Shown piece by piece: positions 46,825 through 56,267 of a stretch of 64,000 nt of DNA. The DNA comes from an uncultured Cedecea sp. (GTDB lineage: Bacteria; Pseudomonadota; Gammaproteobacteria; Enterobacterales; Enterobacteriaceae): contig NZ_CANMLV010000024.1 in NCBI RefSeq assembly GCF_947498825.1, positions 1 to 64,000 on the forward strand, read 5' to 3'. Made by a program: the position numbers and the translations under genes. Under the pieces are notes generated by a model. That model was not told where the DNA came from. It was given only the letters and a program-made list of their open reading frames with translations, and did not search any database. Each line of letters begins with the position of its first letter. The first letter of the stretch is position 1.

Positions 46825-47853
46825 TTAAGATACCTGTGCTAACGGAATACTGTCGTGGTGCGCCATCACTTCATAGGGGAAATGGCACTCGATTTGGTGA
46901 TGATCGCTAAGACTATGGGTAGGTGGCATAGTCTGATGACAACGCTCTTTTGCATAAGGACAGCGTGGCGCAAAAGCACAGCCAGGAGGTGGAGCCAGGG
47001 GGCTTGGCGCTTCACCCCGAATGGGCTCGCGTATCACATCCGGGTTATCGAACTGTGGAATTGCGGCAATCAAAAGTCGCGTATAGGGATGAGCGGGACG
47101 AGCGAAAATCTCCTCTACGCTACCTTGCTCGACGATACGCCCCAGATACATCACCCCGACACGGTCAGAAATATGCGAAATCACCGCCATGTTATGACTG
47201 ATAAAGAAATAGGTCAGCCCATGTTCGCGCTGGAGCTTTCTCATCAAGTTAAGGACCTGAGCCTGAACGGAAACATCCAGAGCCGAGGTCGGTTCATCAC
47301 AAATTAAAAAGCTCGGTTGTGTGGCCAGAGCGCGGGCAATTGAGATGCGCTGGCGCTGTCCCCCGGAAAACTCATGAGGAAATTTGTCCAGGTCCCGGGC
47401 AGAGAGTCCAACCTGCTCCAGTAACTCGCCACAATATTGCCGCGCCTGGCGGCTATTGCCGATTTTTTTTGCCAGCATCAGCGGTTCCGCAATGGATCGC
47501 CCTATGCGCCAGCGTGGGTTAAGGCTGGCATAAGGGTCCTGAAAAATCATCTGGGTGCCATTCTGCTCACGGTTACCCTGGGCGGCACTGTCTTGCCAGG
47601 CAAATTGAATCTCACCGTCAGACGGTTTATAAACTCCCGCCAGGGCGCGCGCGACCGTTGATTTTCCACAGCCGGACTCACCGACAATACTGAAGGTTTC
47701 ACCTTGACGAATGTTCAGATTAATTCCCCGTACCGCATGCAGTTCCTTTTTTGCTGCCGGGCGAAATAGCGAGGTTTTTTTCTCACGACCGAGATTAAAG
47801 CGAATATGGAGATCGCGAACGGTCACAATATCATGCGCTGATGATTCACTCAT
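46825..47853 (-). CDS. Peptide/opine-type ABC importer, ATPase 2 (DppF-like)
   Basis: 342 residues from ATG at 47853, behind CAGGAGAGTCCATT and overlapping the previous stop (ATGA). Walker A GESGCGKST, signature FSGGQRQRISIARAL, Walker B FLICDEPTSALD and the C-terminal oligopeptide extension with CAFAPRCPYAKERC, the cysteine cluster typical of DppF/OppF. It works with the DppD-like ATPase on the two permeases. Confidence 0.9.
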   Translation of the reverse strand: MSESSAHDIVTVRDLHIRFNLGREKKTSLFRPAAKKELHAVRGINLNIRQGETFSIVGESGCGKSTVARALAGVYKPSDGEIQFAWQDSAAQGNREQNGTQMIFQDPYASLNPRWRIGRSIAEPLMLAKKIGNSRQARQYCGELLEQVGLSARDLDKFPHEFSGGQRQRISIARALATQPSFLICDEPTSALDVSVQAQVLNLMRKLQREHGLTYFFISHNMAVISHISDRVGVMYLGRIVEQGSVEEIFARPAHPYTRLLIAAIPQFDNPDVIREPIRGEAPSPLAPPPGCAFAPRCPYAKERCHQTMPPTHSLSDHHQIECHFPYEVMAHHDSIPLAQVS

Positions 47854-48833
47854 AATGGACTCTCCTGTGGATGGAAACAGGCCAGTTGCACCCCATGATG
47901 AGGATGGATGACGGGCTGTTGTTCGTGACATTTGGTGCTGGCATGAGGGCAGCGAGGACTGAAGGCACAGCCTTGTGGCAGGGCATTGAGCCGTGGCATT
48001 GCGCCATCAATCTGGGTGAGGTTTTCCCGGCGTTCACGCATGGACGGAATCGCGCTGATTAACCCCCGGGTATAAGGGTGTTGCGGGCGACGAATCACTT
48101 CGGAAACCGGACCGGTTTCAACGATACGCCCGGCATACATCACCGCAACACGGGAACAGACTTCAGCCACTACGCCCATATCATGGGTTATCAGCATTAC
48201 CGCAGTACCATGCTGTTCACATAGCCGCCGCAATAAGCTTAAAACCTGTGCCTGGACTGAAACATCCAGTGCTGTGGTGGGCTCATCAGCGATCACCAGT
48301 TGTGGATCGACACATAATGCCAGCGCGATGACTACCCTTTGGCGCATACCGCCAGAAAGCTGGTGGGGATACTGATTAATTCGCTGTTCGGGGCTGTTAA
48401 TACCCACTTCGGCAAGCAAAGCGATAGCCCGTGCCTCGGCTTCACTGGCTGACAGGGGCAGGTGGGTTCTGATGGTTTCAATCAGCTGTTGTCCGACGGT
48501 AAGCACTGGGTTAAGGCTGGTCAGCGGATCCTGGAAAATACAACTGATAGCCTTCCCTCGCAACAGGCGGCGCGCTTCTTCATCGAGCGTATCGATGCGT
48601 CCACCATTAAACCAAATCTCGCCCTGACGAATACGTCCTGGGCTCTGGAGCAGTCCGGCAATCGCTGAACCCGTCAGGGATTTACCGGCACCTGATTCAC
48701 CCACCATGCCGAGTATCTCACCTGGTTGCATGGTTAACGACAGCTCCGCAATCGCCTGTAAATTGCCCTTGCGGTGTAGAAATTCAATACTTAAATTTTT
48801 CACTTCCAGCAGTGAAGAAGGGGAAATGGTCAT
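47850..48833 (-). CDS. Peptide/opine-type ABC importer, ATPase 1 (DppD-like)
   Basis: 327 residues. Walker A GESGAGKSLTG, signature LSGGMRQRVVIALAL, Walker B LVIADEPTTALD and the C-terminal cysteine cluster CAFSPRCPHASTKC. It follows the DppC-like permease with a 12-bp gap and overlaps the DppF-like gene by 4 bp. Confidence 0.9.
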   Translation of the reverse strand: MTISPSSLLEVKNLSIEFLHRKGNLQAIAELSLTMQPGEILGMVGESGAGKSLTGSAIAGLLQSPGRIRQGEIWFNGGRIDTLDEEARRLLRGKAISCIFQDPLTSLNPVLTVGQQLIETIRTHLPLSASEAEARAIALLAEVGINSPEQRINQYPHQLSGGMRQRVVIALALCVDPQLVIADEPTTALDVSVQAQVLSLLRRLCEQHGTAVMLITHDMGVVAEVCSRVAVMYAGRIVETGPVSEVIRRPQHPYTRGLISAIPSMRERRENLTQIDGAMPRLNALPQGCAFSPRCPHASTKCHEQQPVIHPHHGVQLACFHPQESPL

Positions 48834-48845
48834 CAGGCTGCCCTC

Positions 48846-49814
48846 TTAACGGAGTTTGGGGTTCAGCGTATTCAGTAACCAGTCACCGAGTACGTTAAAT
48901 GACAAAGACAGGATAACCAGCAAACTTGCCGGAAACAGCACTGTCCACCACTGTCCGGAAAACAGATACTGATTACCTTCATTGATAAGGGTCCCTAGTG
49001 AGGGCTGATCCGGCGGCATACCGACACCGAGAAACGACATTGTTGCCTCGGTTAAAATAGCGACACCCAGATGTAATGTCGCCATCACCAGTACCGGACG
49101 CATCACGTTTGGGACGATATGGCGCAGCATGATATGCAGAGGACTACCGCCACTGATTTGTGAGGCCATCACATACTCACGGCCTTTTTCCAGTAACGTC
49201 AAACCACGTACCGTACGGGCATACTGCATCCAGCCGGTTAAGGCGATAGCGCCTATCAGGATAATCGGGGCAAAGTGACCGATATACTCTTTAGGGATCA
49301 CTACGCGTGCCACACCACTCACCAGTAAGGTGAACATAATGGTGGGAATACTGAGCATGGCATCGGCGAAGCGCATAATCACGGTATCGACGATGCCCCC
49401 GAAATAACCGCTTAAAACCCCTAATGTGACACCGAGGATCACTGCGGTTAACACGCTTAATCCGCCGATGATCAGTGAAATATTAAGACCATAAAGCATC
49501 AGCGAAAGGATATCCCGTCCTTGCACATCGGTACCCAGCCAGAATTTCGGGTCACCGCCGTTAATCCAGAAAGGTGGTAGCTCAGAATCCATTAAATCAA
49601 AACTGGACGTATCAAAAACATTATGCGGCGCTATCCAGTGGCTGAATAAAGAGCAGAACAGAATCAGCAGACAACAGAAAAACGCAATCACGGCACTTTT
49701 GCTTTGCCAGAATAACCAGACAAAATCACTATCAGAAAATGTCCGCCAGCGGGTGAGGAGACGCGTTGCTAATTTCTCTTTGGTCTCATTCTGGGAATAA
49801 TGTTGAGGTTGCAT
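48846..49814 (-). CDS. Peptide/opine-type ABC importer, permease 2 (DppC-like)
   Basis: 322-residue inner-membrane permease with six helices. The DppC-type start (long cytosolic N-terminus then FFCCLLILFCSLFSHWIAP), LGTDVQGRDILSLMLYG and the EAA loop MASQISGGSPLHIMLRHIVPNV are present. It is 9 bp from the partner permease. Confidence 0.9.
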   Translation of the reverse strand: MQPQHYSQNETKEKLATRLLTRWRTFSDSDFVWLFWQSKSAVIAFFCCLLILFCSLFSHWIAPHNVFDTSSFDLMDSELPPFWINGGDPKFWLGTDVQGRDILSLMLYGLNISLIIGGLSVLTAVILGVTLGVLSGYFGGIVDTVIMRFADAMLSIPTIMFTLLVSGVARVVIPKEYIGHFAPIILIGAIALTGWMQYARTVRGLTLLEKGREYVMASQISGGSPLHIMLRHIVPNVMRPVLVMATLHLGVAILTEATMSFLGVGMPPDQPSLGTLINEGNQYLFSGQWWTVLFPASLLVILSLSFNVLGDWLLNTLNPKLR

Positions 49815-49823
49815 TATTGCTCC

Positions 49824-50786
49824 TTATTGTGCCCGCATACGCGGATCGATCAAGTAATACAATAAATCGACGATGGTGTTGATAACGATAAAAATAAAGG
49901 CAATAAATAGCAGGTATCCGGATAATACCGGGACATCCACATAGTTAATCGATTGGATTAATAACAGCCCCATTCCTGGCCATTGAAAGACAGTTTCAAT
50001 GACGATAGCAAAAGCAATTAACCCGCCAATTTCCAGGCCAATCACGGTGACGACCGGTAATAATGCATTTCTCAGTGCATGATAAAACCAGATACGATGA
50101 TTTTTTATTCCTCGTGCCCTGGCGAATTTAATATATTCGGTTTTCATCACTTCCAGCATTTCGGTTCGCACCAGTCGCATGATGATAGTAATCATCGATA
50201 ATGCCAGGGACAGAGCGGGGAGAATAAGGGCCTTAAGTCCTGTGGCGGTCAGCAGTCCGGTGCTCCAGAAGCCTATCTTTACTGTCTCTCCGCGTCCGCT
50301 GGAAGGCAGCCAGCCAAGCCAGACTGAGAAGACAATAATCAGCAATACGCCAATCAGGAACCAGGGGAGCGAAACGCCAATCAGAGAGATAATTTGCACC
50401 GCTTCGCGCATGAATTTATTCGGTGATATAGCGACCCAGACACCGAGCGGGATACCGACCAGCAAGGCGATAGTGATAGAGACAAAAACTAATTCCAGAG
50501 TCGCTGGCAGGCGCTCCATAATTAACTGAAACACTGACAGTTGATTATAATAAGAAATACCAAAATTACCGTGCATTAAACGGGTGATGTAATTCAGAAA
50601 CTGAACGAACATCGGATCATTCAATCCAAGACTGGTACGCAACTGTAATCTTTCTGCTTGGGTGGCACTCTCTGGCAGCATATTAGCGACCGGATCACCA
50701 AGATACTGAAAAAGAATAAACGAGATCAGCGCAACGCCGATCAGTAAAAAAAATGCCTGAAATAGCTTCCGCAATAAGAAAAACAT
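49824..50786 (-). CDS. Peptide/opine-type ABC importer, permease 1 (DppB-like)
   Basis: 320 residues. DppB-type N-terminus, LGLNDPMFVQFLNYITRLMHGNFGISY in the periplasmic loop, LIGVSLPWFLIGVLLI, and the EAA loop FARARGIKNHRIWFYHALRNALLPV. A palindromic repeat lies between this gene and the binding-protein gene upstream, which may reduce read-through and set stoichiometry. Confidence 0.9.
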   Translation of the reverse strand: MFFLLRKLFQAFFLLIGVALISFILFQYLGDPVANMLPESATQAERLQLRTSLGLNDPMFVQFLNYITRLMHGNFGISYYNQLSVFQLIMERLPATLELVFVSITIALLVGIPLGVWVAISPNKFMREAVQIISLIGVSLPWFLIGVLLIIVFSVWLGWLPSSGRGETVKIGFWSTGLLTATGLKALILPALSLALSMITIIMRLVRTEMLEVMKTEYIKFARARGIKNHRIWFYHALRNALLPVVTVIGLEIGGLIAFAIVIETVFQWPGMGLLLIQSINYVDVPVLSGYLLFIAFIFIVINTIVDLLYYLIDPRMRAQ

Positions 50787-50829
50787 TATTGCCTCCAGTA
50801 TTAAATTAGGGCCTGGTGAATAACCGATT

Positions 50830-50911
50830 TATATCCAAAATAATTCAAGTTGCTTGTAGACGCGCCTCATGCAGGCAACACTCAAACAACTGGAAGTATG
50901 ACGGGTATATC
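50830..50911. repeat. Palindromic intergenic repeat, short copy
   Basis: ATATCCAAAATAATTCAAGTTGC at one end and AACTGGAAGTATGACGGGTATAT at the other are the two ends of the family element, but the GAATCAC core is missing, leaving about 82 bp. Confidence 0.75.
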
Positions 50912-51044
50912 CGTATCGGCGACAGCGATTCCTTTGCTAATAGAATCAGCAAAAAGAAAAATATCTACCGTTATACTGCTGGCTATAAATCACTGCCTGC
51001 CAGGCCGAAAATATTATTTATATAAACGATTAAACCATCGTTTA

Positions 51045-52631
51045 TTATTGTTTTATTGTCGCATACCACAGACGCTGAATATTATCCGGGGTTTGTTTAA
51101 TGTCGATATTTTTGCCTACAGCCCAGACCACCGGTTCAAAATGCATCGGTAAGAATGGCAAGTCCTGGTTTGCTTTACCCACCGCGTCACTGAGTAAGGC
51201 AAGACGTTTGGTATTATCCAGTTCGCCGACAGACTGGTCTATCAGGCTGTCTACCTCAAGATTGCTGTAACGAGGAATATTAAAGGTCCCCATATTTTTG
51301 CCGTCATTGGTGTGTAATAGCTGAACGGCGACACTGTAGGGGTCCATAATTGGCAGGTTAGCCCAGCCGAGCACGCCAACATCAGTCCGGCCATTAACAA
51401 TAATCGGATCATAAACGCTGGCTGGATGCATATTCAGCGTGGTTTTTATGCCAATTTTTGACCAGTAGCTTTGTACCGCCTGACACCACTGAACGGCATT
51501 AATATAGGTGCCTTCCGGACAATCGAAGGTGAGGTTAAAACCGTTCGGATAGCCCGCTTCCGCCAGTAAAGCGCGCGCTTTAGTCGGGTCATAGCTAATC
51601 TTTGGTGCGGCATCGGCATTATAGCCGGGGATATCTGGAGCTAAATAGTTATCGGTCGGAACAGTCAAACCGCGCATCACTTTTTGCGTAATGGCCTCAC
51701 GATTTATCGCCATCAGCATGGCCTGACGCACCCGAAGATCTTTTAACGGGTTTTCTGCTTTATCATTTTTAGCATTCAGCTGGTCACGAAGATTAAGACT
51801 TAAATAATCAACACGCAGTGAAGGGCTGACCTGCATATTCAATTTCGGATTGCTTTGTAGGCGCGGAATATCCTGTAACGGCACCGACGTCACAAGGTCA
51901 TATTCCCCGGCTAATAAACCGGACAGGCGGGTTGCATCTGAGGTGACCGGTTTAAAAATGATTTTATCGATGTTGCCACCTGCACTGGTATTCCACCACT
52001 CCGGGTTTTTGACCAGCACCATTTGGGTATCACGCTGACGGCTTTGCAAAATATAAGGGCCAGTACCATTGGTATTATTGGTGGCATAACCTTCGGTTCC
52101 CTGACTGATATCTGTCGGTTTCAAGGCATTATGCTCAGCAAGCCATGGCTGGCTCATAATCATCACCCCGGTTAATTCATTCAGGGCAATACCGGTTTTT
52201 TTCACCAGGTGAACATCAACGGTATGTTTATCGACGGCTACCGCATCTTTGATTGTCGAGGCATTGGCCCGTACGCCGGAGGCCGGGTCGGTAATACGGG
52301 CGATAGAGGCCACCACATCGTCGGCAGTAAACTCATTACCATTGTGGAATTTTACCCCTTTACGCAGTTTAAAACGCAAAGTGGTATCGTCCAGCTGTTC
52401 CCAGCTTGTTGCAAGCCAAGGCTGGATCTTAAGATCCTGATCACGCTGTACCAGACCTTCATAAATATGGTTCTGAAAGGTTAATGCTTTGGTTGAAGCA
52501 TAGGCATCCGGGTCAAGAGTGGGGATATCAGCATCGGTTGCCCAGCGGATAACATTCTCTGCACTGGCAGTGTGTGAAGTCACGGTAACCATGCTTCCAA
52601 TCAACAGCGATAACAGTAGTTTTTTCATCAT
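51045..52631 (-). CDS. Peptide/opine-type ABC importer, substrate-binding protein (SBP_bac_5)
   Basis: 528-residue periplasmic protein of the DppA/OppA family. The signal peptide ends TASAE (residue 25). The mature part starts NVIRWATDADIPTLDPDAY and contains LRKGVKFHNGNEFTADDVVASI, the family fingerprint, plus LRVRQAMLMAINREAI. Members of this family also carry opines, nickel, glutathione and heterocycle conjugates, so the ligand is open; the downstream amidohydrolases suggest a cyclic amide. Preceded by a perfect ATATTGCTAGCAATAT palindrome. Confidence 0.9.
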   Translation of the reverse strand: MMKKLLLSLLIGSMVTVTSHTASAENVIRWATDADIPTLDPDAYASTKALTFQNHIYEGLVQRDQDLKIQPWLATSWEQLDDTTLRFKLRKGVKFHNGNEFTADDVVASIARITDPASGVRANASTIKDAVAVDKHTVDVHLVKKTGIALNELTGVMIMSQPWLAEHNALKPTDISQGTEGYATNNTNGTGPYILQSRQRDTQMVLVKNPEWWNTSAGGNIDKIIFKPVTSDATRLSGLLAGEYDLVTSVPLQDIPRLQSNPKLNMQVSPSLRVDYLSLNLRDQLNAKNDKAENPLKDLRVRQAMLMAINREAITQKVMRGLTVPTDNYLAPDIPGYNADAAPKISYDPTKARALLAEAGYPNGFNLTFDCPEGTYINAVQWCQAVQSYWSKIGIKTTLNMHPASVYDPIIVNGRTDVGVLGWANLPIMDPYSVAVQLLHTNDGKNMGTFNIPRYSNLEVDSLIDQSVGELDNTKRLALLSDAVGKANQDLPFLPMHFEPVVWAVGKNIDIKQTPDNIQRLWYATIKQ

Positions 52632-52656
52632 TCATCACCCAGTTGTTGTGTTAGTA

Positions 52657-52672
52657 ATATTGCTAGCAATAT
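52657..52672. promoter_or_regulatory. Candidate operator ATATTGCTAGCAATAT
   Basis: A perfect 16-bp palindrome 26 bp upstream of the binding-protein gene. A near copy lies before the deacetylase-like gene at 53827. Shared presence ahead of two co-directional transcription units suggests one regulator, most simply the GntR/FCD protein at 42094. Confidence 0.65.
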
Positions 52673-52862
52673 GACTGATATTTGCAATAACGGTGCCAGG
52701 TTGCCTGGCTCTGATTGAATTCCGCGATCAGAGGCGCGGCCCGCCCAGGGATTGATGTTATGGGACTTAAAAGCCAGTACGGCGGATTTATCAGGCTGTT
52801 ACTCTCATCTGTTTGCACTTTTTTAGTTCAGTTGCTTCCTGAATGGTGCCTGTCTTGTCTGT

Positions 52863-53762
52863 TTATGATGCCTGGGACGAAAACGACCGGGCGATAGCTG
52901 AAGGGGTGGTCAGCCAGATATCATCGCGTTGTTCCATCAAATGGCGCAGGGTCTGCTTTAGCTGATAAAAACGGAAAGGCTGACCGACAATATAAGGATG
53001 TAAAGCAATGCCCATTATCTGTGTACTGTGCAGGCTGCGTTGTTTCAGCTCACTGAACTGATCCTCAATCATGCGGCAGAACAGTTTGATAGAGGCTCCG
53101 TTAGGAATAATGGTCGGAATATCATTAATCTCTTGCGGGTAGGGGAGAGATAACAGCGGGCCTTCCTCTGTTTGCATCCAGGTTGGCATATCATCATGAG
53201 CCCAGTTAAGGTTGTAGTTAAAGCCCTGGCGTTTAAGGAAATCAGGGGTTTGCTCACTTTCAGATATCCAGGGAGATAACCAGCCATCCACTGGTTTACC
53301 CTGAAAATCTGTTAATCGCTGCTGACAATACTGAATTAACCGCTCTTCATTGACCGGACTCAAGTCACCCTGGCGCTGTGAGTTTGTATGGCCGTGGCCT
53401 ATCAGCTCACTGCCAGGAATAGCAAGCCAGCGTTCCAGCAAGTCCGGGCAGTAATCAATGATGGCGGTATTACAGATAACCGCCGGGGGAATGGCTAAGG
53501 TTTCGAATAAATCGGCCAGATGCCAGGCGCCAACCCGGTTGCCGTAATCCCGCCAGCTGTAATTAAGGATATCCAGCGAGTTTGCCACCTGAGAGAGTTT
53601 TGCCCCCTCGGGGCTGCCGAAAGCAAAGTGTTCAAGATTAATGGCGATATACAACGCCATTTTTTTCCCGTTGGGCCAGGAAAGTTCTGGCGTCTGATGG
53701 GCAGCCCGCCAGTCAAAACGCCGGTGTGTATTGAGCTCCCAAATAATGTCTGGTGTGGACAT
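52863..53762 (-). CDS. Polysaccharide deacetylase / PuuE-type allantoinase homologue
   Basis: 299 residues from ATG at 53762, with GAGGAAG 8 nt upstream. NodB-fold protein without a signal peptide, hence cytosolic. ELSWPNGKKMALYIAINLEHFAFG, GNRVGAWHLADLFETLAIP, LIGHGHTNSQ and ALHPYIVGQPFR follow the layout of PuuE allantoinases and related cyclic-amide hydrolases rather than secreted chitin deacetylases. It probably opens a ring or removes an acyl group in the same pathway as the amidohydrolases. First gene of the co-directional set; carries the second TGCTAGCA palindrome. Confidence 0.82.
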   Translation of the reverse strand: MSTPDIIWELNTHRRFDWRAAHQTPELSWPNGKKMALYIAINLEHFAFGSPEGAKLSQVANSLDILNYSWRDYGNRVGAWHLADLFETLAIPPAVICNTAIIDYCPDLLERWLAIPGSELIGHGHTNSQRQGDLSPVNEERLIQYCQQRLTDFQGKPVDGWLSPWISESEQTPDFLKRQGFNYNLNWAHDDMPTWMQTEEGPLLSLPYPQEINDIPTIIPNGASIKLFCRMIEDQFSELKQRSLHSTQIMGIALHPYIVGQPFRFYQLKQTLRHLMEQRDDIWLTTPSAIARSFSSQAS

Positions 53763-53826
53763 AGTCAAACTTCCTCGTTTAAGGGGTAGAAGAGATAGCT
53801 CAAGCAACTCCTGTGCCAGGATAGCA

Positions 53827-53842
53827 ATAGTGCTAGCAATAT
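53827..53842. promoter_or_regulatory. Candidate operator ATAGTGCTAGCAATAT
   Basis: Identical in 14 of 16 positions to the palindrome at 52657 and located 65 bp upstream of the deacetylase-like gene. Confidence 0.6.
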
Positions 53843-54034
53843 GGATGCCGAAAAAGTGAGGTATTAAAGAGGAACCCTCGTCATCACCATCACGTCAGAA
53901 AAGCCCTGCAAGGTGCATAAGCCATCGGTTAGCTAAAAAGCTGAAAATGACCTGAGAATTTGTTATTTCAATTTTTTGCCACGCGATTGTTAGTCTGGAT
54001 TTCAACCTGCACAGAACAATAAAAGGTCGATCAC

Positions 54035-55384
54035 ATGACAAACTCCAGACAGATTAAACTCGGCGCATTTCTCCCCGGCGGCGGGCAGCATATTGCTTCC
54101 TGGCGTCATCCGGAACAGCCCTCTGATGGTGCAACACAGTTTGAGTTTCACCGCCAGTTGGCCCAGACCGCAGAGCGCGGATTATTCGACGCCTATTTTC
54201 TGGCAGATGGACTGGCGGCCTCTTTTGCCGGTGGTTCCGAGGGCGGCAGTGCCAAAGTGGCCGGCTTCGAACCTCTGACGCTGTTTTCGGCGCTGGCTCC
54301 CTTAACCAAAAATATCGGTTTTATTGCCACAGCCTCGACGACGTATGAAGAACCCTATAACCTGGCGCGTAAATTTGCCTCACTGGATCTGATATCGGGT
54401 GGCCGGGCAGGCTGGAATGTTGTCACCACGGCGACAGAAGCAGCGGCGAGGAACTTTAATCTTGATACTCAGCATCCCCATGAATACCGCTACCAACGCG
54501 CCAGAGAGCATGTTGAGGTGGTGAAAAAGCTGTGGGATAGCTTTGAAGATGATGCATTTATTCGTGATAAAGCCAGCGGCCAGTTTTTAGATTTGGATAA
54601 ACTTCACGCCACTCACCATGTGGGGCGCTTTTTTAAAGTACAGGGACCGCTCAATGTCCCGCGCTCCCCTCAGGGGCATCCGGTAATTGTGCAAGCGGGC
54701 CAGTCAGAAAGCGGGCGTAGCCTTGCCGCACAAACGGCAGAAGTGATTTTTACTTCCCATCAGCATTTGCATACCGCCCAGGAATTTTATCGGGATATTA
54801 AACATCGTGCCCGCGCTGCAGGTCGTGATCCTAATCATCTACTGATTATGCCGGGTCTTGCGCCTTTTATCGGGCGTACTCTGGAAGAAGCTCAGGAAAA
54901 ATACCGCACGCTGACCTCATTGATTGTCGAATCTGACGGTATCTCGTTACTTAACGGTTTAGTGGGTGGCGGTATTAATCTGGCGGATTTTGACCTGGAT
55001 GGCCCGCTGCCGCCCCTTCCTGTTACAGAGGGAATGAAGTCCCGTCCGGAACTGATCCGTCAGATTGCCGACGAGCATAATTTTACTATTCGTGAATTAT
55101 ATCAATGGGTGGCGACTGCTCGCGGTCATCTTACCGTTGTCGGTAGTGCTGAGCAGGTGGCGGATATTATTCAGGAGTGGTTTGAAAATGAGGCTGCCGA
55201 TGGTTTTAACATTCTTCCGCCATGGCTGCCCGGTGGGCTTGATGACTTTGTCGACTTAGTGGTGCCTGTTCTGCAAAAGCGTGGTTTATTCCGCACCGCT
55301 TACGAAGGAACCACGCTACGCGACAATCTGGGGCTCCCTTATGGTGTGAATCGCCATAGTCTCCCCCAAGCTAAGTCTGCCTGA
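54035..55384 (+). CDS. FMN-dependent monooxygenase, NtaA/SnaA/DszA family
   Basis: 449-residue bacterial-luciferase-like flavin monooxygenase. IKLGAFLPGGGQHIASWRHP, NIGFIATASTTYEEPYNLARKFASLDLISGGRAGWNVVTT and PVIVQAGQSESGRSLAAQTAEVIFTSHQ are the family blocks. It needs reduced FMN from a separate reductase, which is not encoded nearby. Related enzymes attack nitrilotriacetate, dibenzothiophene sulfone, dimethylsulfide or methyl-branched compounds. The adjoining SsuABC-like importer hints at an organosulfur or similar substrate. It is divergent from the deacetylase-like gene. Confidence 0.9.
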   Translation: MTNSRQIKLGAFLPGGGQHIASWRHPEQPSDGATQFEFHRQLAQTAERGLFDAYFLADGLAASFAGGSEGGSAKVAGFEPLTLFSALAPLTKNIGFIATASTTYEEPYNLARKFASLDLISGGRAGWNVVTTATEAAARNFNLDTQHPHEYRYQRAREHVEVVKKLWDSFEDDAFIRDKASGQFLDLDKLHATHHVGRFFKVQGPLNVPRSPQGHPVIVQAGQSESGRSLAAQTAEVIFTSHQHLHTAQEFYRDIKHRARAAGRDPNHLLIMPGLAPFIGRTLEEAQEKYRTLTSLIVESDGISLLNGLVGGGINLADFDLDGPLPPLPVTEGMKSRPELIRQIADEHNFTIRELYQWVATARGHLTVVGSAEQVADIIQEWFENEAADGFNILPPWLPGGLDDFVDLVVPVLQKRGLFRTAYEGTTLRDNLGLPYGVNRHSLPQAKSA

Positions 55385-55395
55385 GGAGTGAATCG

Positions 55396-56232
55396 ATGAG
55401 TCTTATTTATCCCCCGCGGGTAAGCGGTAAAAAGAAGCAAATTATTGCCAGCCCTGCGCTCACTCTCACTTATAAGCACAGCCTGAACCTGGCTTCGCGC
55501 TATGGTTTATTACTGCTGTTTATTGCCTTCTGGCAGACAGGCAGCCATGTTGGCTGGTTAAATCCGGCAGTATTGCCCCCTCCGGACAGCGTCATCCGTG
55601 CGCTCTGTCAAGGGATCGTTTCGGGGTCATTGTGGGGTGATATCACTATCAGCCTGCAGCGTGCCGGCCTGGCATTTTTCTCTGCGGTGATTATCGGTAT
55701 CCCGCTGGGACTGTTTATGGGGCAAAGCCGGGTGATTGAGCAGGCGCTTGATCCTATCCTGCAACTGTTCCGCCAGACCTCTGCTTTAGCGCTGTACCCG
55801 GTATTTATTCTGATTTTTGGCTTGGGTGAAACCTCAAAAGTCTTTGTTATTTTCTGGGCGGCGCTGTTCCCGGTATTACTTTCGACTATCAGCAGTGTTA
55901 AAGAGGTTGATAGCAAACTGCTTGAGATGGCGAGAACCTTTGGTGCCGGGCGTTTGACGCTCTTTTACCGGGTGATTGTTCCGGCTTCCATTCCGGGTAT
56001 TTTTGTTGGCCTGCGTTTATCCGCGACCACTGCACTGCTGCTGCTGATTGCCGCAGAAATGATTGGTGCCAATCGAGGCGTCGGTTTTCAGGTGATTAAC
56101 GCCCAGTATAATTTCCAAATACCGTTGATGTTTGCTTCTATTCTTCTTCTTGCCCTGGCTGGGCTATTAACTAACACCCTTCTGGTTCTGTTGCAGCGTC
56201 GTTTGTGTCGCTGGAATCCCCGTAGCCGGTAA
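55396..56232 (+). CDS. ABC importer permease (SsuC/TauC-like)
   Basis: 278-residue inner-membrane permease with six helices. The coupling loop VDSKLLEMARTFGAGRLTLFYRVIVPASIPG is the EAA motif of the nitrate/sulfonate/bicarbonate family. ATG with GAGGAGTGAATCG upstream, 11 bp after the monooxygenase stop, so it is co-transcribed. Confidence 0.9.
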   Translation: MSLIYPPRVSGKKKQIIASPALTLTYKHSLNLASRYGLLLLFIAFWQTGSHVGWLNPAVLPPPDSVIRALCQGIVSGSLWGDITISLQRAGLAFFSAVIIGIPLGLFMGQSRVIEQALDPILQLFRQTSALALYPVFILIFGLGETSKVFVIFWAALFPVLLSTISSVKEVDSKLLEMARTFGAGRLTLFYRVIVPASIPGIFVGLRLSATTALLLLIAAEMIGANRGVGFQVINAQYNFQIPLMFASILLLALAGLLTNTLLVLLQRRLCRWNPRSR

Positions 56233-56267
56233 TTTCTCATTCTCTTTTTTATACAGGACACCAGAAT

